Assembly: GCA_025463925.1 (NCBI GenBank)
Contig: JAODBK010000073.1
Span: forward strand, 23,157-87,156
DNA length: 64,000 bases
Source of the DNA: Acidimicrobiales bacterium
GTDB lineage: Bacteria > Actinomycetota > Acidimicrobiia > Acidimicrobiales > AC-14
Direction: 5' to 3'
Below the pieces are notes generated by a model. It was not told where the DNA came from and did no database searches. It was given only the letters and a program-made list of their open reading frames with translations. The position numbers were made by a program, and so were the translations under genes. Shown in pieces: positions 19,433 to 25,987 of the stretch (positions are counted from its first letter, which is position 1; each line of letters begins with the position of its first letter).

Positions 19433-19471
19433 ATCCAGGGATGATGGTATCGGTGGGCCGCGGCCGTCTAT

Positions 19472-20641
19472 TCACAAGGCGTTGGCCCGGGCGATGCCGC
19501 CGAGCCAGGACGCCGAGGGCTTCGGTGTCCGGACCTGGGTGGCCCGGTCGACGGCGACGAGGCCGAAGGTCGGCTCGTACCCGTAGACCCACTCGAAGTT
19601 GTCGAGCAGGCTCCAATACAGGTAGCCCCGGACGTCGAGGCCGTCGGCCAGGCATCCCTGCACGCCTCGCAGCGCCCGCTCGACGTACTCGACCCGCTCG
19701 GCGTCGTTCTGGGTGCCGATGCCGTTCTCGGTGACGAGCTGCGGCACCCCGCCGGTCACGTCCCACGCGCGCCGCATGCATGCCGCCAGCGCCTCGGGCC
19801 AGAACTCGTAGCCCATCAGCGTGGTCCGCACGCCGTCCTCGGCCGGCATCGGGCCGTCGGGCCCGAACCGGATGCGCGTGTACACCTGGATGCCGATGAA
19901 GTCGTCGCCCCTCGCGGCTTCGAGGTACGGGTCTTCGAGGTTGGCCGTGAAGCGGTCGCGCATCGACTCACCGCCGTCGACCGCCTGCGCTTCGGTCATC
20001 GACAAGGTCAAGCCGACTGGCACGCCGGGCGCGGCGGCGCGGATCGCCGCGGCCGACTTGTGATGGGCGTCGATGAAGGTGTCGGTGGCCCGGCGACCGC
20101 CGTCGCGGTCCGTCGAGTGGCCCGGCGGCCAGATGCCGATGAACCACCCGTTGGTGACGACCCAATTCGGCTCGTTGAACGTGCAGGCCCAACCCATCCG
20201 GTCCCCGAGGTGGCCCGCGGTCTTCTCGGCGAAACGAGCGAAGCGGTCGGCCGTCGCCGGGTCGGCCCACCCGCCGGCGGCCGCGACCCAGCGCGGGGTC
20301 GTGAAGTGGTGGAACGTGACGATCGGTGCGATGCCGTGATCGCGGCAGGTGTCACACATCGCCTTGTAGTGGTCGAGCGCGACGTTGGAGAATTCGCCGT
20401 CCTCCGGCTCGATGCGGCTCCATTCGACCGAGAAGCGGTACGCCTCGAAGCCGAGGTCCGCGAGCATGCGGATGTCGTCGGGATAGCGGTGCCAGTGGTC
20501 GCATGCGTCCCCGCTGGGTTCGGCGCACGGCGTGCCCGGCCGGTGCTCCCACTCCCACCAGTCGTTGTTCCAGTTGCCGCCTTCCACCTGGTGCGCGGCG
20601 GTCGCGGTGCCCCAGACGAACCCTTCGGGAAACTGCTGCAT
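19472..20641 (-). CDS. GH1 family beta-glucosidase/beta-glycosidase
   Basis: This is a family 1 glycoside hydrolase of 389 residues, somewhat shorter than the usual 440-480. The N-terminal FPEGFVWGTATAAHQVEGG is the GH1 signature. The acid/base Glu is in CTFNEPNWV and the nucleophile Glu in PQLVTENGIG. YLYWSLLDNFEW completes the sugar subsite. It has no signal peptide, so it should act in the cytosol on imported beta-glucosides or similar. The ATG at 20641 gives MQQFPEGF. A minus-strand TACGAT at 20650-20655, eight bases upstream, is the likely -10 and overlaps the oppositely directed -10 of the thioesterase gene. Confidence 0.93.
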   Translation of the reverse strand: MQQFPEGFVWGTATAAHQVEGGNWNNDWWEWEHRPGTPCAEPSGDACDHWHRYPDDIRMLADLGFEAYRFSVEWSRIEPEDGEFSNVALDHYKAMCDTCRDHGIAPIVTFHHFTTPRWVAAAGGWADPATADRFARFAEKTAGHLGDRMGWACTFNEPNWVVTNGWFIGIWPPGHSTDRDGGRRATDTFIDAHHKSAAAIRAAAPGVPVGLTLSMTEAQAVDGGESMRDRFTANLEDPYLEAARGDDFIGIQVYTRIRFGPDGPMPAEDGVRTTLMGYEFWPEALAACMRRAWDVTGGVPQLVTENGIGTQNDAERVEYVERALRGVQGCLADGLDVRGYLYWSLLDNFEWVYGYEPTFGLVAVDRATQVRTPKPSASWLGGIARANAL

Positions 20642-20649
20642 GGGGCGGG

Positions 20650-20659
20650 ATCGTACGAT
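20650..20659. promoter_or_regulatory. Palindromic bidirectional -10 element (ATCGTACGAT)
   Basis: This perfect 10-base palindrome contains TACGAT on both strands. The plus-strand copy (20654-20659) ends six bases before the GTG of the thioesterase gene. The minus-strand copy (20650-20655) ends eight bases before the ATG of the GH1 gene. The two hexamers share the central TA. Only 24 bases separate the divergent starts, leaving no room for separate promoters or ribosome-binding sites. Confidence 0.75.
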
Positions 20660-20665
20660 GCCGCC

Positions 20666-21514
20666 GTGGGATCCGCCCTGGACGCGTTGATCGAGCTGCT
20701 CGACCTCGAGACGATCGAGGTCAACATCTTCCGCGGTGTGAGCCCGGACGAGGAGCGGCAGCGGGTGTTCGGCGGCCAGGTCGCCGGCCAGGCGCTCATC
20801 GCCGCCGGCCGCACCGTCGAGCACGGCTGGCCGGTGCACTCGCTGCACGCGTACTTCTTGCGACCGGGCGACCCCACCCGCCCGATCCTGTACGACGTCG
20901 ACCGCATCCGCGACGGCCGGTCGTTCACGACGCGGCGCGTCGTCGCCATCCAGAAGGGCCGGGCGATCTTCAATCTGTCGGCCTCGTTCCACCGCGAGGA
21001 GCCCGGGCCCGACCATCAGTTGGCGATGCCGCACGTGCCGCCGCCGGATTCGCTGCCGACCTACAAGCAACGGCTCGCGCCGTGGAAGGACCAGCTCGGC
21101 GACTGGTACGACCGACCCCGCCCGATCGACGTGCGCTATGTCACCGACCCGCCGTTCGACCGCAAGTCGGCGCTGGCCGACGCCCACCAGCAGGTGTGGA
21201 TCCGCGCCGACGGCCGGCTCCCGGACGATCCACTGCTGCACGCGTGCGTGGTGGCGTACGCGTCCGACCTCACGCTGCTCGACACCACGACGCTCCCGCA
21301 CAGCCGCAGCGGTTGGGACGAGGGCTACATGATGGCCAGCCTCGATCACGCGATGTGGTTCCACCGCCCCTTCCGGGCCGACGAGTGGCTGCTCTACGAC
21401 ATGGAGAGCCCGACGTCGCACGCCGCCCGCGGGTTCGCGATGGGCAACATCTTCGGCTCGAACGGCGACCTGGTGGTGTCGGTCGTGCAGGAGGGGTTGA
21501 TCCGTCCGGTCTGA
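20666..21514 (+). CDS. tesB: Acyl-CoA thioesterase II (TesB-like)
   Basis: This is a 282-residue double hot-dog acyl-CoA thioesterase. The N-terminal hot-dog contains RVFGGQVAGQALIAAGRTV and HSLHAYFLRPGDP, both characteristic of TesB, followed by RRVVAIQKGRAIFNLSASF. The second domain has CVVAYASDLTLLDTT, with the Asp/Thr residues of the active site, then SLDHAMWFHRPFRADEWLLY. It hydrolyses medium- to long-chain acyl-CoA in the cytosol. The GTG at 20666 follows the plus-strand TACGAT by six bases. The open frame upstream overlaps the GH1 antisense and is rejected. Confidence 0.93.
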   Translation: MGSALDALIELLDLETIEVNIFRGVSPDEERQRVFGGQVAGQALIAAGRTVEHGWPVHSLHAYFLRPGDPTRPILYDVDRIRDGRSFTTRRVVAIQKGRAIFNLSASFHREEPGPDHQLAMPHVPPPDSLPTYKQRLAPWKDQLGDWYDRPRPIDVRYVTDPPFDRKSALADAHQQVWIRADGRLPDDPLLHACVVAYASDLTLLDTTTLPHSRSGWDEGYMMASLDHAMWFHRPFRADEWLLYDMESPTSHAARGFAMGNIFGSNGDLVVSVVQEGLIRPV

Positions 21515-21619
21515 GGATCATTGCTCGGCGCGCGGCATTGGCGCGCGATGCGTGACGTGCGACGGATGGCACAGCAATGTTCGTTGCTTCATGGAACTGA
21601 CAAGGCGTACGGTCGATCC

Positions 21620-22087
21620 ATGGAGCCCATCGTGCGCACGCTGAGGGCCGCCGACCTCGAGGCCGTGGCCGGCATGTTCGACCGGCTCTCCGACACCAGC
21701 CGGTACCGGCGCTTCTTCTCGGCGGGCGCGGCCGGACCTCGACGCGAGCTCGCCTACCTGCCGACGGTGGACGGACACGAGCGCGTCGCGCTGGTCGCGG
21801 TCGTCGACGAGCGGGTGGTCGGCCTGGCCCGGTACCACACCGGCGACGGCGGTTCGGCCGACGTCGCGGTCGTCGTCGAGGACGCGTACCAGCACGCCGG
21901 GCTCGGCCGCCGGTTGATGATCGAGCTGGCGCGCGCGGCGCGGCGCGAGCGGATCGACGTGTTCGCCATCTCCGTCCTGAGTGAGAACGCACCCGCGATC
22001 CGGTTGCTTCGCGGCCTGGCGCCCGACGTCGGTCTCGGCTTGGACCACGGTGTCTACGAAGCGATGGTTCCGCTGCTCGCGAGCTGA
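21620..22087 (+). CDS. GNAT-family N-acetyltransferase
   Basis: This is a 155-residue GNAT acyltransferase. The N-terminal RTLRAADLEAVAGMFDRLSD is the usual first helix region. ADVAVVVEDAYQHAGLGRRLMIELARAA contains the acetyl-CoA pyrophosphate loop as Q-H-A-G-L-G-R/R-L. VLSENAPAIRLLRGL is motif B. It resembles the GNAT modules attached to acyl-CoA synthetases but stands alone here. The ATG at 21620 follows a TACGGT hexamer (21608-21613) by six bases, so the transcript is probably leaderless. The substrate is unknown. Confidence 0.82.
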   Translation: MEPIVRTLRAADLEAVAGMFDRLSDTSRYRRFFSAGAAGPRRELAYLPTVDGHERVALVAVVDERVVGLARYHTGDGGSADVAVVVEDAYQHAGLGRRLMIELARAARRERIDVFAISVLSENAPAIRLLRGLAPDVGLGLDHGVYEAMVPLLAS

Positions 22088-22135
22088 TGGGCACGGAGGC
22101 CGAGCGGCCTCAGGCCCGGAACAACTCGCTCCTCG

Positions 22136-22414
22136 TCAGGTGAGGCGGGCGGCCGCGAACGCGATCCCGGCCAAGGTCGCGTTGGCGGCCAGCACGGCAA
22201 AGGTCTGCGTCAGCAGCTCGTGCCGCCACTCCGCCCGCAGCTTGTCGGCGAGGTGGTCGATGCTTGCTCGAACGGCATCGAGGTCGCGCTTGGTCGCGAC
22301 GTCGGCCCAGCCGACCGGGGGAAGGTGCTCCATCAAGGTTGCTGCCTGCTCTGCACCCAGGACCTCCTCGAGGCGCTGGTACAACCGACGCCTGTTGTCC
22401 TCGGTGATCGCCAC
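22136..22414 (-). CDS. Small membrane-anchored helical protein of unknown function
   Basis: This 92-residue protein has an N-terminal helical segment (TEDNRRRLYQRLEEVLGAEQAATLMEHLPP, that is RLYQRLEEVLG plus AATLMEHLPP). The motif WADVATKRDLDAVRAS follows, then a short coiled-coil region and a single C-terminal hydrophobic helix AVLAANATLAGIAFAAARL. The layout recalls short DUF1640/CCDC90-like coiled-coil membrane proteins. The GTG start at 22414 has GAGGGGAACAG upstream as a possible ribosome-binding site. No function can be given; it is a real gene judging by its coherent amphipathic and transmembrane pattern. Confidence 0.7.
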   Translation of the reverse strand: MAITEDNRRRLYQRLEEVLGAEQAATLMEHLPPVGWADVATKRDLDAVRASIDHLADKLRAEWRHELLTQTFAVLAANATLAGIAFAAARLT

Positions 22415-22537
22415 CTGTTCCCCTCGGGCGAGTCCGTCCGATCGGGGAGCGCGAGGTTCCCGAGCCGGCCAGGGACCGGTGCCGGAAGTGTAGGGCCCGG
22501 CGTCGACCTGCGGTGCGAGTCGCTAGCGTCGGCATCC

Positions 22538-23239
22538 GTGGAGCAGATGCCCGAGGACTGGGCGCGGGCGACGGCCGTGGTCGCGCACCCGGACGACCTG
22601 GAGTACGGCGCCGCCAGCGCGGTGGCGCGATGGACGCAGCAGGGCAAGACGGTCTCGTACGTCTTGGCGACCAGCGGCGAGGCCGGCATCGACGGGATGG
22701 ACCCGGCGACGTGCGGTCCGCTGCGCACCGGCGAGGAGCGGCGGAGCGCCGCAGTGGTCGGCGTGCGCCACGTCGAGTTCCTCGGCCACCGCGACGGGCT
22801 GGTGGAGGCCGGCGTCGGTCTCCGGCGCGACATCGCCGGCGCGCTGCGGCGGTTGAAGCCCGAGGTGGTCATCACCATGAACTTCGAGCTGACGTGGGGC
22901 GACAACGGCAGCGTCAACCACGCCGACCACCGCGCCGTCGGCCTGGCCGTGCTCGACGCCTGCCGCGACGCCGCCAACCGCTGGGTGTTCCCCGAGCTCG
23001 GTGAACCCTGGTCGGGCATCCGCAACGTGTACGTCGCCGGCGCCGCGCATCCCACGCACTACGTCGACATCTCGGACAGCATCGACGCCGGCGTGGCGTC
23101 GCTGCGCGAGCACGGCGCCTACATCGAGGGACTCGGCGGCGACTTCGATCCCGACGAGTTCATCCGCAACATCTCCGGCTACGGGGGCATGGCCGCCGGC
23201 TGCGAGTTCGCCGTCACCTTCCAGCGGTTCAGCGTCTGA
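22538..23239 (+). CDS. PIG-L/LmbE-family deacetylase
   Basis: This is a 233-residue zinc-dependent N-acetyl-sugar or conjugate deacetylase of the PIG-L/LmbE/MshB family. The zinc and base motif is AVVAHPDDLEYGAAS and the second zinc ligand is in NHADHRAVG. Members act on GlcNAc-inositol, mycothiol conjugates or related compounds; the precise substrate is not evident here. GTG at 22538 or ATG at 22547 are both possible. The GTG is preferred because a TAGCGT hexamer (22524-22529) lies eight bases before it, a leaderless layout. The stop overlaps the ATG of the next gene, suggesting joint expression with the reductase-like protein. Confidence 0.85.
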   Translation: MEQMPEDWARATAVVAHPDDLEYGAASAVARWTQQGKTVSYVLATSGEAGIDGMDPATCGPLRTGEERRSAAVVGVRHVEFLGHRDGLVEAGVGLRRDIAGALRRLKPEVVITMNFELTWGDNGSVNHADHRAVGLAVLDACRDAANRWVFPELGEPWSGIRNVYVAGAAHPTHYVDISDSIDAGVASLREHGAYIEGLGGDFDPDEFIRNISGYGGMAAGCEFAVTFQRFSV

Positions 23240-24339
23240 TGCCGCCGCTTCGCGTGATCCAGTGGACCACCGGCAACGTCGGGCGGCGCGCCCTCCGGGC
23301 CATCATCCGCCACCCCGGGCTCGAGCTCGTCGGCGTGTTCGCCCACTCGAAGGACAAGGTCGGGCGCGACGCCGCCGCGCTGTGCGGGCACGACGAGCCG
23401 ACCGGCGTGCTCGCCACCGACGACGTCGACGCCCTCCTGGCACTGCACCCCGACGCCTGCTCGTACAACCCGATGTGGCCCGACGTCGACGACCTCGCCC
23501 GGATCCTGGAAGCCGGCATCAACGTCAGCTCGACCGCGGCATGGATCACCGGGCGGGCGCTGGGCGCGGTCGACCGGCTCGGCGCTGCCGGACGCCGCGG
23601 CAACGCGACCATGTTCGGTACCGGCATCAATCCCGGGTTCGCCAACCTCTTCGCGTTGGTGAGCACCCAGATCTGCGACCGCGTCGACCAGATCCGGGTG
23701 ATCGAGTCCGTCGATTCCGCCGACTACGACTCGGGCGAGACGGAGCTCAGCGTGGGCTACACACTCCCGCTCGACACGCCGGGGCTCCTCGACAAGACGC
23801 GCGCCGCGACGTCGGTGTTCGCCGACGCGGTGGCGATGATGGCCGACGCCCTCGGTGTCGAGCTCGACGACATCACGTTCGACGCCGACTACACCGCGGC
23901 CGACGAGGACGACGACCTCGGCTACCTGTTCATCCCGAAGGGCACGGTCGCCGCGATCGATGGGCGTTGGCGCGGCGCGTACCAGGGCCGAGACCTCATC
24001 ATTCTCAACATGCAGTGGAAGAAGGGCCGTCGCGTCGAGCCGCCGTTCAAGGTGCGCCACGGGTACTACGTCGAGATCGATGGTGAACCGTCGGTGCGCT
24101 CCCAGCTGCAGATCTTGCCGAGCCCCGACTGGTCCGAGCCCGGCTTCATGGGCCTCGGCATGATCATGACGGCGATGCCCGCGGTCAACGCCATCCCGGC
24201 GGTCGTGGCGGCGCCGCCGGGCATCGCGACGCACGCCACGCTGCCGCTGGTCACCGGCGGCAGCTACGTCGCCGAGTCGTCGCCCATGCCCTCGGGCGGA
24301 CCGATCGCCGATGCCTCTCGGCCGAACCGCTCCTGGTAG
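23239..24339 (+). CDS. NAD(P)-dependent dihydrodipicolinate-reductase-like protein
   Basis: This 366-residue oxidoreductase has an N-terminal Rossmann fold: VIQWTTGNVGRRALRAIIRH is the G-x-x-G-x-x nucleotide loop, and GVFAHSKDKVGRDAA follows strand 2. The central MFGTGINPGFANLFALV is typical of the 2,4-diaminopentanoate dehydrogenase/DapB-like family found widely in actinobacteria. Known members use NAD(P) on amino or keto acids, but most are uncharacterised. It starts at the ATG that overlaps the deacetylase stop. Its 3' end overlaps the convergent SRPBCC gene by 76 bases, so its last 25 codons may be a late extension. Confidence 0.8.
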   Translation: MPPLRVIQWTTGNVGRRALRAIIRHPGLELVGVFAHSKDKVGRDAAALCGHDEPTGVLATDDVDALLALHPDACSYNPMWPDVDDLARILEAGINVSSTAAWITGRALGAVDRLGAAGRRGNATMFGTGINPGFANLFALVSTQICDRVDQIRVIESVDSADYDSGETELSVGYTLPLDTPGLLDKTRAATSVFADAVAMMADALGVELDDITFDADYTAADEDDDLGYLFIPKGTVAAIDGRWRGAYQGRDLIILNMQWKKGRRVEPPFKVRHGYYVEIDGEPSVRSQLQILPSPDWSEPGFMGLGMIMTAMPAVNAIPAVVAAPPGIATHATLPLVTGGSYVAESSPMPSGGPIADASRPNRSW

Positions 24340-24803
24340 CGCTCGAACAGGGACTTCCACGTGCTCGCCGCATCCGCAGCGACGGCCTCGCCGTCCAGGT
24401 GCGATCGCAGCTCGTCCAGCTTCTGGTGCCAGCCGGCGCCGTCACGCGCGAGCTTGCCGCGCTCGGCCGTCGTCACCAGCAGGACCAGCTCGGTGGCGTC
24501 GCCTGCCGGGTGCAGCTCGAAGCGGAGCCGGTCCTCGCCCCACATCAGCTCGAGCACCTTGGGCGGCTCGTAGGTGAGCATCCGGCCGTCGAAGTCGTCG
24601 GCCTCATGCTCGCGGAAGTGGAACGACAGCGGCGCGCCGGCCTTCCGCTCTCCGTCGATCGTCGTCGGGAACCAGGCGTCGAGATGTTCGGGCTCGGTCA
24701 ACGCGTGCCACACCTTCTCGGGCGGATGGCCGAGCGTGCGGGTGTAACGCACCTGCCACCGGTCATCGGCGAGCTTTTCGAGTTCTCCGAGGTCTTGATT
24801 CAT
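24264..24803 (-). CDS. SRPBCC/AHSA1-type START-like protein
   Basis: This 179-residue helix-grip protein has the AHSA1 opening WQVRYTRTLGHPPEKVWHALTEPEHLDAWFP and later LRFELHPAGDATELVLLVTT. It ends with DGAGWHQKLDELRSHLDG, the usual C-terminal helix. Such proteins bind small hydrophobic ligands, and in actinobacteria they are very often co-operonic with an ArsR repressor immediately upstream. Here only the 3' end of such an ArsR gene remains (24763-24945), overlapping this start. A strong GGAGGT site lies seven bases before the ATG at 24803, so translation remains possible even though the original promoter is gone. Confidence 0.85.
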   Translation of the reverse strand: MNQDLGELEKLADDRWQVRYTRTLGHPPEKVWHALTEPEHLDAWFPTTIDGERKAGAPLSFHFREHEADDFDGRMLTYEPPKVLELMWGEDRLRFELHPAGDATELVLLVTTAERGKLARDGAGWHQKLDELRSHLDGEAVAADAASTWKSLFERYQERFGREASAIGPPEGMGDDSAT

Positions 24804-24945
24804 CGGTCACACCTCCCAGGTGTCGTTCGAGGTCATCGAGCCGCGAGGCCCACATGGCCCGGTACGGCGCGAGCCACTGGTCGATCTCTTGGAGCGGCTC
24901 GCCGCGAACGCGGTACACGCGGCGCTGAGCGTCGGTGCGGGCTGT
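24763..24945 (-). pseudogene. Remnant of an ArsR-family repressor gene (C-terminal 60 codons)
   Basis: On the minus strand, one frame downstream of a TGA at 24946-24948 reads TARTDAQRRVYRVRGEPLQE and then IDQWLAPYRAMWASRLDDLE, followed by RHLGGVTDE. This matches the wing and dimerisation helix at the C-terminus of ArsR proteins that precede SRPBCC genes. It ends at a stop at 24763-24765 inside the SRPBCC gene. There is no start codon and no HTH. The region where the HTH should be is occupied by the promoter of the divergently read toxin-antitoxin module. The gene is therefore truncated, most likely by insertion or deletion connected with that module. Confidence 0.75.
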
Positions 24946-24957
24946 TCACCAGAGGCT

Positions 24958-24980
24958 TACCATATGCCGTACCATATGGT
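24958..24980 (+). promoter_or_regulatory. Repeated TACCATATG operator/-10 of the toxin-antitoxin module
   Basis: TACCATATG occurs at 24958-24966 and again at 24970-24978. The second copy is part of the palindrome ACCATATGGT (24971-24980). TACCAT at 24970-24975 ends six bases before the antitoxin ATG and could serve as -10. Repeats 12 bases apart overlapping the -10 are what a dimeric ribbon-helix-helix antitoxin would use for autorepression. Confidence 0.65.
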
Positions 24981-24981
24981 C

Positions 24982-25227
24982 ATGAGCCGCAGGGAGGTGC
25001 TGGTGCAGCTCGACGACGAGCTCGTCGAGCGGCTGGATCGACTCGCCGCGACCGAGGGAACGAATCGCTCCGAGCTCCTTCGCCGCGGCGCGTCAGCGGT
25101 GCTCGAAGCGGCGGAGCTGCGCAAGGCCGATCGTTCCCTGCGTGAGGCGTACCGCCGCGTGCCGCAGGATCCGGCGCTCGTCTCGAGCGCCCAGCGCCTG
25201 GCCTCGCTCACAGCTCCGGAGTGGTAG
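24982..25227 (+). CDS. Ribbon-helix-helix antitoxin (MazE-like)
   Basis: This 81-residue protein has the short N-terminal ribbon EVLVQLDDELVERLDRLA followed by a helix-turn-helix NRSELLRRGASAVLEAA, the ribbon-helix-helix fold of CopG-type DNA-binding antitoxins. The charged C-terminal part (DRSLREAYRRVPQDP) would be the toxin-binding, protease-sensitive tail. The toxin GTG at 25221 overlaps its 3' end by seven bases, the standard antitoxin-then-toxin order. The ATG at 24982 is used; a GTG seven codons later has AGGGAGG upstream and is an alternative. The protein should repress its own promoter at the TACCATATG repeats. Confidence 0.85.
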   Translation: MSRREVLVQLDDELVERLDRLAATEGTNRSELLRRGASAVLEAAELRKADRSLREAYRRVPQDPALVSSAQRLASLTAPEW

Positions 25228-25544
25228 CCCGCGGCGACGTCATCTGGGCCGATCTCGGCGCGCCCGCCGGCCGTCGACCCGTCTGCGTGCTCACCCGCGA
25301 CGCCGCGATCGAGGTGCTCACCGCGCTGACCTGCGCGCCGATAACCCGCACGATCCGGGGCATCCAGTCCGAGGTCGAGGTCGGCCCCGCCGAAGGGCTG
25401 CCTGAACCGGGCGTGATCAGCTGCGACAACCTCATCACCGTGCCCGCGGCGGTCTTCGACGCGGCGCCGGTCGGCCGCCTGGACCTCGACGCGCGCGTTC
25501 GGCTGGACCGAGCTCTTCGCTACGCGCTCGACATCCAGTACTGA
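25221..25544 (+). CDS. MazF/PemK-family endoribonuclease toxin
   Basis: This 107-residue toxin has the MazF SH3-like barrel. RGDVIWADLGAPAGRRPVCVLTRDAA is the N-terminal block with the catalytic Arg after the G-R-R-P loop. TALTCAPITRTIRG carries the conserved T and R, and CDNLITVPAAVF is the third block. MazF proteins cut RNA at short sequences and are neutralised by the partner antitoxin. Its GTG start overlaps the antitoxin gene, so production is coupled to antitoxin translation. The module sits beside an ArsR gene fragment, consistent with recent arrival at this spot. Confidence 0.88.
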   Translation: MVARGDVIWADLGAPAGRRPVCVLTRDAAIEVLTALTCAPITRTIRGIQSEVEVGPAEGLPEPGVISCDNLITVPAAVFDAAPVGRLDLDARVRLDRALRYALDIQY

Positions 25545-25546
25545 CG

Positions 25547-25987
25547 TCACGACCCGAGCGCGTATCTCCAGACGTTCGTCTCGCGGAGCTGGAAGCCCAG
25601 CCGCTGGTAGAGGCGGTTGGCGGCGTCGCGCGACGGGCGCGAGGTGAGGTCGACGGTCTTGGCGCCGGCCGCGCCGGCGATGCGGCACGCCTCGACGGTG
25701 AGCGCCTCCCCCACGCCGTGGCCGCGCGCCGATTCGTCGACGACGACGTCCTCGATCCAGGCGCGGAGCGCGGTCGGGATGCGGAAGACGACGAGCGTCA
25801 GGGTGCCGACGATGGTGCCGTCGCCGTCGCGGGCGACGAGCACCGACGTGCCGGGCGCGCTGATCATGTCGGCGATCGCGGCCGCGTCGGGGGGCGACGA
25901 CGAGCGGGAGAGCTGCGGGACGAGCCGGGCGAACGCGTCGACCAGCTCCGGGGTCGCCTCGCCGGCGACGTCGACGGTGAGGCTCAA
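25547..25987 (-). CDS. GNAT-family N-acetyltransferase
   Basis: This is a 146-residue acetyltransferase. IEDVVVDESARGHGVGEALTVEACRIA contains the acetyl-CoA loop R-G-H-G-V-G-E-A, and SRDAANRLYQRLGFQLRETNVWRY is the classic C-terminal motif B. The TTG at 25987 is chosen as start because it overlaps the citrate synthase stop and gives LSLTVDVAGEATPELV, which begins the fold. The longer frame to 26089 lies within the citrate synthase gene and reads as low-complexity antisense-like sequence. It is co-transcribed behind the citrate synthase gene. The substrate is unknown. Confidence 0.82.
   Translation of the reverse strand: MSLTVDVAGEATPELVDAFARLVPQLSRSSSPPDAAAIADMISAPGTSVLVARDGDGTIVGTLTLVVFRIPTALRAWIEDVVVDESARGHGVGEALTVEACRIAGAAGAKTVDLTSRPSRDAANRLYQRLGFQLRETNVWRYALGS

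Noticed and set aside
21530..21560. GCGCGC-rich inverted repeat after the thioesterase gene as a terminator
   Set aside because: Only about five base pairs are continuous and there is no T-tract, so it is too weak to list.
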